From Fragilaria radians (lineage: Eukaryota; Bacillariophyta; Fragilariophyceae; Fragilariales; Fragilariaceae), in assembly GCA_900642245.1 (NCBI GenBank), contig CAAAJI010000399.1, positions 24,315 through 53,621 on the forward strand: a stretch of 29,307 nucleotides of DNA, read 5' to 3'. The position numbers were made by a program, and so were the translations under genes. Below are positions 1 to 9,746 of the stretch, piece by piece (the first letter of the stretch is position 1; each line of letters begins with the position of its first letter). The notes below the pieces were generated by a model, which had not been told where the DNA came from, did no database searches, and was given only the letters and a program-made list of their open reading frames with translations.

Positions 1-2
1 CG

Positions 3-343
3 AGTAGTGAAGCTGAGTATGTGGCAATATCAGAGGTAGTGAAAGAAATCAAGTTCATATACTACTTACTTGAGGATATTGGAATCAAAGTTGAATTACC
101 AATTTTGGTAAAAGCAGACAATGTTGGAGCAATGTTTATGGCACAAAACGCCTCATCCGGCGTTAGAACTCGTCACGTTGATACTCGGTATCGTTTTGTT
201 TGAGAGAATCTGGAAGAGGGAATCATAAAGATCGAATTCGTTAAATCTGTCGAAAACGAATCTGATATTTTTACGAAAAATGTTACTCAAGAAATATACA
301 GAGACATGTTGAGAAATTCCTGGAGGAATATATTGAGGAGTAG
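3..343 (+). pseudogene. Copia RNase H, C-terminal part, broken
   Basis: The frame is open from the window start and reads SSEAEYVAISEVVKE, then VKADNVGAMFMAQNASSGVR and TRHVDTRYRFV. These are the standard Copia RNase H blocks: acidic residue in SSEAEY, Asp in the ADN block, then the RHVDTRY block. A TGA at 201-203 sits where the family has Arg (CGA to TGA is the likely change). The frame then continues with KIEFVKSVENESDIFTKNV. Near 302 a 1-2 nt indel moves the expected tail RHVEKFLEEYIEE into another frame, ending at TAG 341-343. The enzyme would degrade RNA in RNA/DNA hybrids during reverse transcription. This copy is dead. Confidence 0.85.
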
Positions 344-381
344 TAGTACAGTGACAGAACGTTTCGGTATAGGAAGGGTAT

Positions 382-614
382 TGGAAACATCCCTTACGTT
401 CATGTCATTTAGTTTTAGCATATTAGGAAAGTCCATTAGGTATAATGGCAAAACAGTCCGATCAAATGACGCAACAATAAAGTGACATCTTTAGTGAAAA
501 TTAATTATACTTAGTCACAACTTTTAGGAGGAACCTTTCTCTTGCCTGTTCAAGCTTCTGCTTCTACCACCTTGATCTTTTAGATCCATTCTGAAGATAG
601 ACAACATTTCAACA
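382..614 (+). repeat. probable 3' LTR of the left Copia fragment
   Basis: The left limit is set by the purine tract at 369-378 followed by TATTGGA, the arrangement seen at the LTR start of the 25677-27864 element. The right limit at ...TCAACA (609-614) rests only on the CA ending. No partner LTR is in the window. Confidence 0.4.
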
Positions 615-665
615 AATCAATCTCTGTGTAAATAAATTGCAAGCGGTAGAGAGCCTGTGTTTTGT

Positions 666-1673
666 TCAAGCAAGAGTAGATGTTTCCGTTTCGTAGGCGG
701 GAAAAGGCTTGAGATTAGTAATCCTTTCTGTCAACAATGACTGGTCCCAAGTTTTTGTCACTTTTGACAAATCAGAACTTTGGAACCAATGTAAAGTTTG
801 TTTTTGTGAAATAGAAAGATTGGGTTGCAGTGGTTTGTTGAAAGTTTTGGAGAAAAGAAGTGATGTTTTTTCTCGGAAAAGTGTGAGTTTCTCTAAGATG
901 GGTTTAGATACCTGGCGCGAGGAGAATTTGTAGTTCGTCCTACAATATAATTTGACATTGAATAGGTTGTTGGTGCCAAATATATATTTGCAATTGATAT
1001 CTTTCGTAAAACAATCTAGGGAGGTGCTAAGAACAGTTTCTGAGGATGCTTGTTTGGGTGTTAAGCAAAATTTGAGACTGAGCCCCAATAACAGTTTGTA
1101 GGCGGGAATTGGGTGAGAAGTTAAGTTGTGGGCGTTCAGAATTTTAGAAAGGAGGTTGAGGATACGTAGTGGTAAGTCCAGTAGAAAACTGGCTTTTCCT
1201 TTTAATTTTCTAATTGGAGTGTTGAAAATTAAAAAGTGGCTTTTGTCGTATGAAGTTTTGATAAAAAGTGGTGGCTTGTTAGACATTACGTGGTCTACGA
1301 TTGCAAAAGACTTAGCTAACAATTTTCTTTTTCTCCTAAGTAGGATGCGGCAACTTTTTCTTGATTTAAGTCTGGTACGGCGCAGCTTTATTCGCTGCTT
1401 TTGGTTGGGTTTGGAGGAGGATTTTGACGTTGGCCGTGCTGGCGGTTTGGACTCTTTGATGTTTTGGTTGAGTTTTGTCCTTGGCGTCAGTGAGGGCTCT
1501 TTGAGAGTCGTTGATTTTCTCGGGAGCGTTGCGCGAGTTGTTGATTCCATTTCCTGGGATCGGGACTTGGAGTTATGTGCCATCCCTGGTTTTGTGAAGG
1601 TGACTTTGAGGAGGTCTTTGGTGAGGGACTTTGCCTTTTTTGTGTGCGCTTTGAAGTTGTTCAGGAAGGGCAA
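666..1673 (-). pseudogene. reverse transcriptase N-terminal region, frameshifted
   Basis: A 335-codon frame. Residues ~90-120 are very basic (QKQRIKLRRTRLKSRK, RILLRRKRKL). Residues ~183-207 carry NLTSHPIPAYKLLLGLSL followed by KFCLTPK, which fits the conserved block before the catalytic domain of Penelope/LINE-type RTs. At the end the frame reads SDLSKVTKTWDQSLL, but a different frame of the same bases (about 718-765) reads SDKNLGPVIVDRKDY and continues after a TAA (715-717) with SQAFSRLRNGNIYSCLNK. The coding sense therefore switches frame near 755-790. No palm motif (.DD) follows. Confidence 0.6.
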
Positions 1674-2692
1674 ACCAAACCTTCCCTTGTGATGTTTTTT
1701 AAGTCCTTAGGTGATGTTAACTTTTTGGATAGGTTTTTGAGCTGATTTTCAAGGTGTAAATGTTTACGTTGAAATGCTTTTTTCTGAGAATGTAGTGCTG
1801 TTTCTACAATCAATTTGATGGTTGTGTTGTTGTCAGATTGCAGATTGTTGATGAAATTGAAATAAGCTTGTAGTGGGTGCTTAAGGCAAACAAAAAGCAA
1901 CAGTCTAGTGTTGTTAGCAATAATATTGTTAGTCTCATGAGTTTGGGATTGGGATGCATTAAACTGATTGGTGAAAGTACTTGAATCCATTGAGACATTG
2001 CCAGAGCATGCAGAAATGCTATCAGAGTTATCAGAGTGTTCCTCTGAAGGTGTGGAAGAATCATCTTTATCAGAAGGTGAACTGGTATTGTATTTACTGT
2101 TAATTGCGTCAAGGAATAAATAGTTGTTGATTTTTAACAGATCTGTCAATTCTGTCTGAGCAATGGATGAGAGAATTGAGCGCTTGCAATCAAATGAGAG
2201 AGGACCTGGGCGTCTTTCCATAAATGTAAAATAATCAATTAGGCTATTGGAGAGTTTTATAAGGATAGAGGCAGAGTCATTGGCAATGGTTTCCATTTCT
2301 TGCTGCAGGACTGATTTAAATATCTCTTTGCTGTTAGATTGGAAGGTGGCAATTGCGTGGTCAAAGGCAGAGTTCAATTCTTTGAATTCATCTTTTGATT
2401 TAATATCGTTGCTACAATCAAGTGAGGGCTTGAAGCGGAGACTTGAGGGTATATGTTCAGTGTCTACCTTGTTCATGGCTCTAACTTTCTGATCGATCCT
2501 CAAACAATTGGTAAAAAGTTTGATTGAGAAACAAAGGAAGTAAGCCGCTACCGTGTCATCCAACAATGCTAACCCTTGTTTAATAAGGTGCTTAGCTCTA
2601 GCGGATGGTGTGCCTTTTGCTGAGCTTTGTGTTTCTACTGTGTTGTTGAAGCTCACTCTTTTTGATGGCAAGGGGGTTGCGGAGGTGTCCAA
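1661..2692 (-). CDS. N-terminal ORF of the retroelement, 343 aa, unknown fold
   Basis: An uninterrupted frame starts MDTSATPLPSKRVSFNN and ends GLVCPS. It has a helical-looking first half (LNSAFDHAIATFQ, EIFKSVLQQEMETIAND), a Ser/Asp/Glu-rich low-complexity stretch near residues 200-235 (SPSDKDDSSTPSEE), and a Lys-rich C-terminus (FQRKHLHLENQLKNLSKKL). I do not recognise a domain. Position and 13-bp overlap with the next frame suggest either a separate first ORF or the upstream part of one long ORF split by a frameshift. It is listed as CDS because it is open, but its neighbour is damaged and expression is doubtful. Confidence 0.45.
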   Translation of the reverse strand: MDTSATPLPSKRVSFNNTVETQSSAKGTPSARAKHLIKQGLALLDDTVAAYFLCFSIKLFTNCLRIDQKVRAMNKVDTEHIPSSLRFKPSLDCSNDIKSKDEFKELNSAFDHAIATFQSNSKEIFKSVLQQEMETIANDSASILIKLSNSLIDYFTFMERRPGPLSFDCKRSILSSIAQTELTDLLKINNYLFLDAINSKYNTSSPSDKDDSSTPSEEHSDNSDSISACSGNVSMDSSTFTNQFNASQSQTHETNNIIANNTRLLLFVCLKHPLQAYFNFINNLQSDNNTTIKLIVETALHSQKKAFQRKHLHLENQLKNLSKKLTSPKDLKNITREGLVCPS

Positions 2693-3204
2693 AGGAAGTC
2701 AAGCAAAATGTATATACACTTTTTTCATTACTGGTTACTTTTACTTCACACATTTGGTACCAATTTTGTGGCATCTGGTCCTGTAGGGTTATACTGAAGC
2801 ATTGACATCCGGTCCATCTCCAACTTTTTTCTTTTCATACCATCGTCGTATGTAGATATCGTTATGAGATTTGCCCCTGGTACATTACTTATGGGGACCG
2901 GATGCCAATTTAATTTTCCCAATTTTCTCCATCATGTTATATATTTTCATGAGAAACGTATCAAGATACCACTTTGGCGTCAATGTAAGTTTGATTTGGT
3001 TCTGTAGTTTTATTCTCTTATGTTTTAGTTAAAGATCTAACACCTGTCATGATTGAAAGGGTTAGTGTATTCTAATGCTCCATTGTCGGTGCCATTGATT
3101 TCGTCGTTCAACGTTGCGCTGGAAATCATCACCGTTGAAACCATACTAGGATGCTGTAGTTGAAATTTCACTTTTATACGTTTCTTTCAAATTGACAGCG
3201 TTCT
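2693..3204. other. non-coding spacer with a small inverted repeat
   Basis: No credible gene. A short inverted pair is visible: GGCATCTGGTCC near 2770-2781 and GACATCCGGTCC near 2804-2815 both pair with GGACCGGATGCC near 2897-2908 (about 11 of 12 bases each). This could be a decayed hairpin or the end of a small DNA element. No flanking target duplication was found. Confidence 0.3.
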
Positions 3205-3695
3205 CATCTTGATCGACGCACGTGATCGAGATGAATCACATCTTGATCAGGTATGTCAATGAATTGAAGAAGCAGAAGATGAACATGATGATCTCGCTCT
3301 CGCTTGGGCCGACATGATGAATGATTTAAGACGTGGTGTTGTTCAAAATCTACCACTATCATCATCGTTTTCAGCCGAAGAAAACACGCACCGATTCATC
3401 AACCAATGCCTGTATGAACTCCGCCAAGAATTTCCGTGATCAGGGCCTTAAACAGAAGGCTAAGAAGAGCTCTGCCCTGGATTTCAGTGCCTCCACCGCA
3501 AGAATTTACCTCCATATTCGGTTTATGGCTTCTCGTATGCAATTGACCACGGTCAGCTCTCAAAAAAGCATCAAGAGGGCTCAAAGGTATCTCATTTAAT
3601 ATTACATGCCAATTTATACTCCTCGAGAGCAACATTCTCAACTCGATATTCATCTATTATGTACATCCTGGCATCAAGGACTTTAGGCTTTTACA
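3205..3695 (+). pseudogene. decayed protein-coding fragment, unidentified
   Basis: A protein-like reading runs from about 3207 with one early stop: LILIDARDRDESHLDQ, then EEAEDEHDDLALAWADMMND and FSAEENTHRFINQCLYELRQ. At about 3437 it appears to shift frame into DQGLKQKAKKSSALDFSAS and HIRFMASRMQLTTVSSQKSI, then after a stop MPIYTPREQHSQLDIHLL, ending near 3683. The amino-acid texture is unlike random AT-rich DNA, but I recognise no family. It could be a gene remnant or part of an old mobile element. Confidence 0.3.
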
Positions 3696-4090
3696 TTTCA
3701 GTGCGATTGCTATCTAAAGACACTACTTGATTTGCATTGATCAAGTAGATTCCTTTTGTGCCATGATGTGTTAATGTTCTTTAATTCTGGTCCCGTGAAA
3801 ATGCATGACCTTTTAATGGTACAATCTTCCAAAATTCACCTGTGGTTCAGACATGTGTCACACTCTACCTTTATTCAATTTCAATTTTTTTTCTATCCTG
3901 GCTACTCTGTCATTGCTTATGCTGACAAATAGCGTTGGTTAGTTTTGCTACGGATTTGTGCTTGAAATCAAAACCACAATTAAATGTTTTTTTTTGAAAT
4001 TGTTGATAAAGATATATTTCCCCTCCTTGAAGTAAGCAGCAAACTTTGCCATTGCTGTATCCATATAATTAATGCTTTTTAAACCAGTGA

Positions 4091-4410
4091 TAATTAGATT
4101 TACCATTATGAAGCACAAAAGATCTTTTTTCAATGTAAAGGAATACTATTATTTATTTTTCATTGTTTTGAGGGAATTTCATTTAGCTGCAGTTTAGTAC
4201 TGCAATTAGATTTATCCACAATTCAGTAGCATTTTGAATGACAATTGGGTGAAATATTCTACAGTTTACAACCAGAAGTCTCAACAACAATCTAGCTTAT
4301 GAATCTAGGGTGGAATTGTTGTTTTTCTATTCAAGATACCGTTCGAATTAGCTATATCCCTATTGATTTTAGTCGCTCGCTCTTTATTTGTACTCGTACT
4401 CGATCACTTT
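4091..4410. repeat. diverged dispersed repeat, copy A
   Basis: It aligns in direct orientation with 5581-5900. Shared anchors in the same order: taattagattta (4091), gtaaaggaat (~4135), atttagctgcag (4181), tatccctattgatttta (4355). The distance from the atttag anchor to the tatccct anchor is 174 bp in both copies. Identity is modest by eye. Orientation and class are unknown. Confidence 0.55.
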
Positions 4411-5580
4411 CTCAAGTACTACTGTATTGACAAAATGCACAAGAGATCCTTGCCTTGCCACGCAGCTACGATAATTATATGGAAGATCACTTTATAATAA
4501 ATTAGTTTTGTTAAACTATTTCCTGTCCCGTCTATAAATACTCAATAATGATTACGTCATAGATTTTATTTGAATGGTTTTTGTTAATGCAGAATATACT
4601 ACTCATAGTAGAAGGATATCTATCTGCCTTAGTCAAATATACCAATGATTTTAGCAACATTCAACGTATAAGGATAGATACTGGCACTCTTTGGACTATC
4701 ATTATTACCTGTTGAAGTGATGTTCCTGCTGATTTTGATATTGCAGTAGAAGCCATTACTGCTTTTCTCTCGAATATCAATAGAATGTTGCTGCTTTTGG
4801 AGAGTTATTAATGGGAAGTCCATATTGTTGTCCTGTTTGCTTCAGTTCAATCTGTTGTTAACTGGTAGGATGTTTAAGATAAATAAAGTATTGACATGGT
4901 GACATGTATCCCAAAATTGGAACAATATTATTGAACCATGTGATCTATACCGTTGAAACCAGTTAAAAAGTAGATTATTGATTATGGAATATGACCGTTA
5001 CAAACATGAAAGATCTTTGCTTGAATTTTCGAAGGAATGCAGTTTTTAATCCATTTACACAAGTGTCATACTCGTACTCGTATTCTATCCCTTACTGTTG
5101 GATGCATGTAGCAAGCCAAAGTGCAAAACAGAGGGGTTAGGGGTTAATAAAATGATTTCGGTTAATTAAATTCACCGCGGTAAGCAGAAATCGCAAGACG
5201 TCTAGAACGCAGAGGATACAACTGGTAGTTGCAGCTTTCTTTGCTACGCATCGTTAACTATTTTGCAAAAGATCTCCATAATTAATTCAGAGTCATATTT
5301 TTGCATTTCCTGTTGTTGTTCATGTTTTTGAAATAATTACTGTTGCTGTTATTGAAATGTCAAAGATTGTTGCTCTTTTTTTCTAGTAAAAGCTGTAGTA
5401 AAAAAATTAAAATAATATTGTTATTGGTGGAAACTCAATATGATTGGTCTTAAAACTTTAATTATGTGTACTCTGTACTTGTATGAAAGTTAAAGAAACT
5501 GAGAAAAATGAAGGCTTAACATGGTAACAGTCATCTCAACCACGCAACAATGTTACTGATCCTCACAATTTATGCAATTA

Positions 5581-5900
5581 TAATCAGACTTAAGGTTAAG
5601 AAGCATTAAAGTTCTTCTCCCTGAGTTTAAAGGAATTATGGGTATGTATTTTTTTAATTTTTTGAAGCAATTTCCATTTAGTTGCAGATTAACCTCGGAT
5701 TTAGATTATCTACTTTGGACTGCAATGCAAATTTTAATATCATTTGCATGATAAATGCTTTAAAAAAGCTTTGAGTTGTGGTTTAGAATGTTCGATAAAT
5801 ATAAAATGAATCTTACTTTTTGACCTAAATTCGCATTTCTGTAATGCCGTATCCCTAGCGATTTTAATGCGCCCTGTCACTCTGTCATAAAAGGCAGAAG
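5581..5900. repeat. diverged dispersed repeat, copy B
   Basis: Counterpart of 4091-4410. Anchors: taatcagactta (5581), taaaggaat (5628), atttagttgcag (5676), tatccctagcgatttta (5850). It lies just left of the Copia LTR beginning near 5989. The pair could be two insertions of one small element, a segmental duplication, or very old LTRs enclosing 1.2 kb. Confidence 0.55.
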
Positions 5901-5988
5901 GGTTCAGGGAAATAAATGTTTCCAAACGCAGGTCGGCCGGGAAACTTTTTTTGTAGTATAGATAATGCATCGTCTGGCTATTTTCCCA

Positions 5989-6163
5989 ACCGTTTTTTAC
6001 CGTCATCTTTCCATCCCTCAATAAAAATGGGAATGAGAATAGGAATGAAAATGGGAATGAGAATCAAACAGTGATTGTCTCATACTTTGAATTATCTAGT
6101 GATTTTGAATCAATAAACACTTGAAGTCTTATTCTAGGTCTAGATTGAGATTTTCATTCAACA
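5989..6163 (+). repeat. 5' LTR
   Basis: Shares with 9719-9887: ccgttttttaccgt, tctttccatcc, aatgggaatgagaatcaaac, aattatctggtgatttt-like, aacacttgaagt, and ctagattgagattttcattc followed by AACA at its end (6163). Even the translated end is the same (SRLRFSFNI). The start is uncertain by about 15 bp; a TG at 5975-5976 could be the true left end. Confidence 0.75.
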
Positions 6164-6210
6164 TAATTAAAAGTATACATTGTAAAGGGAACAGAAAGGA
6201 AAAGGCAATT

Positions 6211-7313
6211 ATGTCAATGACATCTGACGCAAAGGTGATTGAAAAGAAACTTCCAGGAGAAGGACAAGACTGCAGGAACGGCGGGAAGCATAAGGATATG
6301 GGTGGGATCAACCCATATAGGAAACCAAGGTTTGTTGGTGAATGCAAGTATTTGAAGGACTGCGTATTTAATAACAGGCAAGGAGGAGTGGTTGAGGTCA
6401 ACATGAAGAAATTGGCTATCTATGCAGGAACCAAATATGATATGGGCTCAGAAATGATGACAATGGTTGATGATATGGTTGAAGTGAACATCAAGAAACC
6501 TGAACTGTGCATGGAAGATGATGTAATTGAGATAAAGATACATGAACAAAAATTGCACAGTATGTCAAGAATCAAAGTAAGCTTGAAATTGGGTGTAAAA
6601 AGTTCTATTCTGCACTTCTGGGTCAATGCACAGAGCATATGAATGCTAAGTTGAAGGGTAACTTAGGTTATAAGGATATGCATATGAACAAGGATCCACT
6701 GATGCTCTTCAAAACAATCAGAGGTCTCATGTTTTGGTTTGATGGAGAAAAGGAGTATGAAATGAGTTTTGTGTTTTATTGGATAAGCCTTATTGCATGT
6801 TTCAGACAAAGGAAATGACCAACACCCAATTTTGAGACAAATTCAATAATCTGATTGATATTATAGAACATTATGGAGGATCCGTTGGAGTGCATAGAAA
6901 AGTAAGTGAGTATTTACTTACTTGTTATTCAGATGGAGTATATGATAGTGTGAATTGGAGTAGCACCTACACAGATCTTCAGATTCAAGATGTCATTGAA
7001 AGTGGAAGGAACAAATTCTGGCTAGAATGTTTTTGGCTAAAGCAGATAAATTACGTATGGACAAATGATAGTAAAACTACAAAATGATTATGTAACAGGT
7101 TGTTGTGATGTGTATCCAAATAACAGAGTGGAGGCATTTGCTCTAACCAACAACTGGAACCACAGCAATGAAAAAGGTTATTACATCCCAATTGGAAATA
7201 TCAATTGTGTTTCCTTTTTGCAGAATATACAAAGGCAAATACTGGAATCACGTGCTGAGGATATGGGAAGGATGATGTTGTTCTCTCTATGTGTATCAAT
7301 CCAAACTGTGTGA
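6211..7313 (+). pseudogene. Copia gag, frameshifted
   Basis: Gag would form the capsid that packages element RNA. ATG at 6211 opens MSMTSDAKVIEKK, then INPYRKPRFVGECKYLKDCV, AIYAGTKYDMGSEM and HFWVNAQSI up to TGA 6640-6642. The reading resumes in other frames with KFNNLIDIIEHYGG (about 6840) and NKFWLECFWLKQ (about 7010). From about 7065 it reads LQNDYVTGCCDVYPNNRVEA and FALTNNWNH. The last blocks match the ND(Y)..G...YP....A..L..NW end of diatom Copia gag as I remember it. There are several stops and at least two frame changes. Confidence 0.6.
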
Positions 7314-7493
7314 AGAAATGTACGGCAAGTAGGGAAAGGAAAGGAGTGACATCCGAAAAAGTGTAAGGGTCAACAAGTGTTTAGTGCTGGTACGGAGGAG
7401 TTACATCTACAAAGCAATTTAAACAATGGACAGCTTAACTAATGTATTGGACGACAAAATATTGGATGAAGAATATTTGACTATGATGAAGGA

Positions 7494-7923
7494 AGTGACT
7501 TTCATCAAAACAAAGATTACACAAAGGATAAAAAGCAGGAAAAGATTGGAGATACTCACATCCTGCTAGACAGTCAGATTACTCATAGCACTTTTTATGT
7601 CAGACAACTAGTAAAGAATGTCCTTGATGTAGATAGATCTTTGAAGATGTCAACAAATGGAGGAGTTATCATCTATACCCAACAAGCTGATCTGCCTAAT
7701 TATGAAAGCCCACTGAAGGAAGTGGATTGTTGCAATCAGTAAGTGAACATGCACAATTCTTTACCCCTTGACAGGTTAAAATGGCTAAGAAGGCAAGAAA
7801 CTTATATGAGATGACAGGAAGACCATCACATGACAATTTCATGGTTTATACAATTGCCAATTCCAGAAGATGTGGTGATGAAGGTGGAATCAATGACCTA
7901 TCAGATGATATACATGATATATA
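7494..7923 (+). pseudogene. Copia protease and start of GAG-pre-integrase, decayed
   Basis: The reading THILLDSQITHSTFYVRQLV, then KNVLDVDRSLKMSTNGG and QADLPNY, ending at TAA 7740-7742, fits the Copia aspartic protease block LLD(S/N)Q.T. The Asp of DSQ would be catalytic. A second stretch from ~7780, MAKKARNLYEMTGRPSHDNF, fits the block A..LY...GRPS that precedes integrase in this lineage. After TAA near 7921 no zinc-binding HHCC or DDE integrase block is visible. Confidence 0.5.
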
Positions 7924-8251
7924 AAGAATGAAAATAAAGTAATAATGCCATAGGACACGAAATGCAAACAAGTAATTAAAGCTGATGAATCCATAAATGA
8001 TGAGGAATATAGTGCAATTAGTTCGCAACGGTAATTATAGCGATCCTTTTTATCGCTAAGATAGACAGCAGTAAATTAAATTATAGGCTCACAATTTACA
8101 CAAAATAATAATTTATAGCTTAATTTCATTTTAGAACGAATTTATCTTCCCAATTACAAAAGGATCAAGCGGAGAATTATGAGCTAATGTAAGTTGAGGA
8201 AATAAAGAAGTTGATAATATATCCAAAACAGCCACATGTACTTAATGGTCA

Positions 8252-9310
8252 TTGGACATGAAATTGTTCCCTATTGACGCAAAAGAAGCCACGATGGCTG
8301 AACTATTGCAGCTACATAAAATGGAGGTGTTTCAGCCAGTAAAAAAATCACCATTGACAAGACAGGAACTACTTGGGGTCCTAAATACAATAAGCATTTA
8401 TCAAACGAAAAAGATGTGGAAGTGTAAAGGCATGAACTTGTGCTGATGGAAGGCCTCAGAGGAAATTGTATGAAAAATTGGAAATATCCTCGCCAGCAGT
8501 TAGGACAGAGTCTGTGTTGATTACTTCCATGAGAAGCAAATAGTGGTGTATATGATATCCCAGGAGCGTTCCTGTATGCTAAACAGACTGACGTGGTACA
8601 TGTCAAGATATCTCATGATATAGCAGGTCTCCTGATGGAAGTGAGCCCAGAGACTTACTTGGAATATGCAACATTGGAAAAAGGCAAAGAAAAATAAATT
8701 TCCAACTCAAAATGGCATTCTACGGGTGCTTGAAATTTGCACTATTATTTTGGCAGGATTTATCAGTGAGGCTGGAAAAAGGGGGTACATTTTAAACCCT
8801 TATGCTTCATGCAAGGCAAATAAGTGGGTGGAGGAATCACAACTTACTATAGTCTGGCATGTGGACGACTTGAAAGTAAGCCACAAATCAGAACCAGTAT
8901 TTGATAAGGAAATCAAATGGATAGAATCAATCTACGGTTCATTAGATGGATCTTAAGGCAATCACCATACCTATTTAGGAATGGATTTATAATATACTAG
9001 TAAGAAAAGCTTACCAAATTGATGGTTTAATTCAGGAAATTATTGATGAGTTTCCATATGAGATCATAGGTAAGGTAACAACACCTGCAGCGCCATACCT
9101 TTTTGACAAAGATGATCAGGTAGTCAATCTGGGACAAGAGGAGGAAAAGGTTTTTCATCACACGGTTGCGAAGACATTATGGGCCGCTATACGAGCTTGT
9201 CCATACCTGCTTCCAACACTGTCATATTTGACTTGCCAGGTAAAAGCTCCGGATCAAGATGATTTGAAGAAAGTGATTTGTATGTTGGGATATATGCGTT
9301 AAACTATAAA
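8252..9310 (+). pseudogene. Copia reverse transcriptase, frameshifted
   Basis: RT copies element RNA into DNA. ATMAELLQLHKMEVFQPVKK (8292 on) is the N-terminal block. After frame changes come YDIPGAFLYAKQ (~8550, first catalytic Asp), SPETYLEYATLEKGKEK (~8645), ILNPYASCKANKWVEES, and QLTIVWHVDDLKVSHKSEPV (~8840, with the HVDD catalytic pair kept). Next are KVTTPAAPYLFDKDDQV and HHTVAKTLWAAIRACPYLL. The catalytic Asp residues survive although at least three frames and several stops are involved. Confidence 0.75.
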
Positions 9311-9320
9311 CCTTCCTCTT

Positions 9321-9746
9321 GTGGTTGGAATGGATGGCTCAAACAAAATTCGAAGGTGGGTAGATGCATCCTTTGGAACAAAAAATGGGATGCAAAGCGA
9401 AACAGGAGGTATAATGCCACTAGGATATGTGCCTTTTTGTAGCATATCTAGGAAGCAAAAGCTTCATGCTACAAGTTCAACTGATGCAGAGTTAGTTGGA
9501 GTACACAAAGTGATGTCACAGATAGTCTGGATGAGATACTTTGTGCTCGCACAGGGAATCAAAATATCCCGCAACACCCTTTATCAAGATAGCCAAAGTG
9601 CCATACTGTTTGAAAAAAATGGGATTAGTTCCAGTTCTCAATCCACAAGACACATTAACATTCTGATGAAGGATGATGTGAATATTTTGAAGGAGTGCAA
9701 TCGACGCAGCTCTGTGCTCGACCGTTTTTTACCGTTAAATGAATGA
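9321..9746 (+). pseudogene. Copia RNase H, C-terminally shortened
   Basis: A single open frame covers WVDASFGTKNGMQSETGG, SRKQKLHATSSTDAELVGV, NTLYQDSQSAILFEKNG and STRHINI. Acidic residues of the active site are visible: Asp in VDASF, Glu in DAEL, Asp in YQDSQ. After TRHINI the usual IEYCPT...DFFTKPLQG block is missing and the frame ends SSVLDRFLPLNE inside the LTR region, which suggests an internal deletion. No stop interrupts this 142-codon piece. Confidence 0.75.

Larger units (their letters stand above)
1..614 (+). mobile_element. 3' end of a Ty1/Copia retrotransposon, truncated by the window edge
   Basis: The end of pol (RNase H) is followed by a purine-rich tract ATAGGAAGGG at 369-378 and then a probable 3' LTR. 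The same tract followed by TATTGGA occurs in the minus-strand element at 25677-27864, so the two are relatives. The right limit is a guess: the sequence ends ...TTCAACA at 608-614, a plausible LTR end, just before a different retroelement begins on the other strand. No 5' LTR copy is in view to confirm it. Confidence 0.8.
666..2692 (-). mobile_element. broken retroelement (Penelope-like or LINE-like), 3' half missing
   Basis: Two long minus-strand reading frames (1661-2692, then 666-1673) overlap by 13 bp and lead into a reverse transcriptase N-terminal region. The diagnostic blocks are a 'NLTSHPIP...LKFCLTPK' block at about 1127-1055 and, in another frame at about 765-718, SDKNLGPVIVDRKDY. 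RTs of this type carry NLSS...GL.F.TP, then DK(N/G)...Y, before the catalytic palm. The palm itself is absent: similarity stops near 660, where the Copia end lies. Whether the family is Penelope-like or another non-LTR type cannot be settled without the palm and endonuclease. Confidence 0.6.
3696..5988. other. AT-rich non-coding region
   Basis: About 2.3 kb with stops in all frames and no family resemblance in the short open frames. It contains the direct repeat pair at 4091-4410 and 5581-5900, and short TACTCG-type runs (actcgtactcg) near 4391 and 5070. Nothing else was recognised. Confidence 0.5.

Noticed and set aside
307..614. TGTTGA at 307 and TCAACA at 609 as the two ends of a 308-bp LTR
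   Set aside because: 307 lies inside the RNase H tail, whose coding runs to 343, and the polypurine tract is at 369-378. The inverted match is probably chance.
1126..1692. 188-codon plus-strand open frame
   Set aside because: It is opposite the RT region, which has recognisable motifs on the minus strand; the plus frame shows none.
5740..6021. 93-codon minus-strand frame
   Set aside because: It overlaps both the old repeat copy B and the Copia 5' LTR, with no family resemblance.
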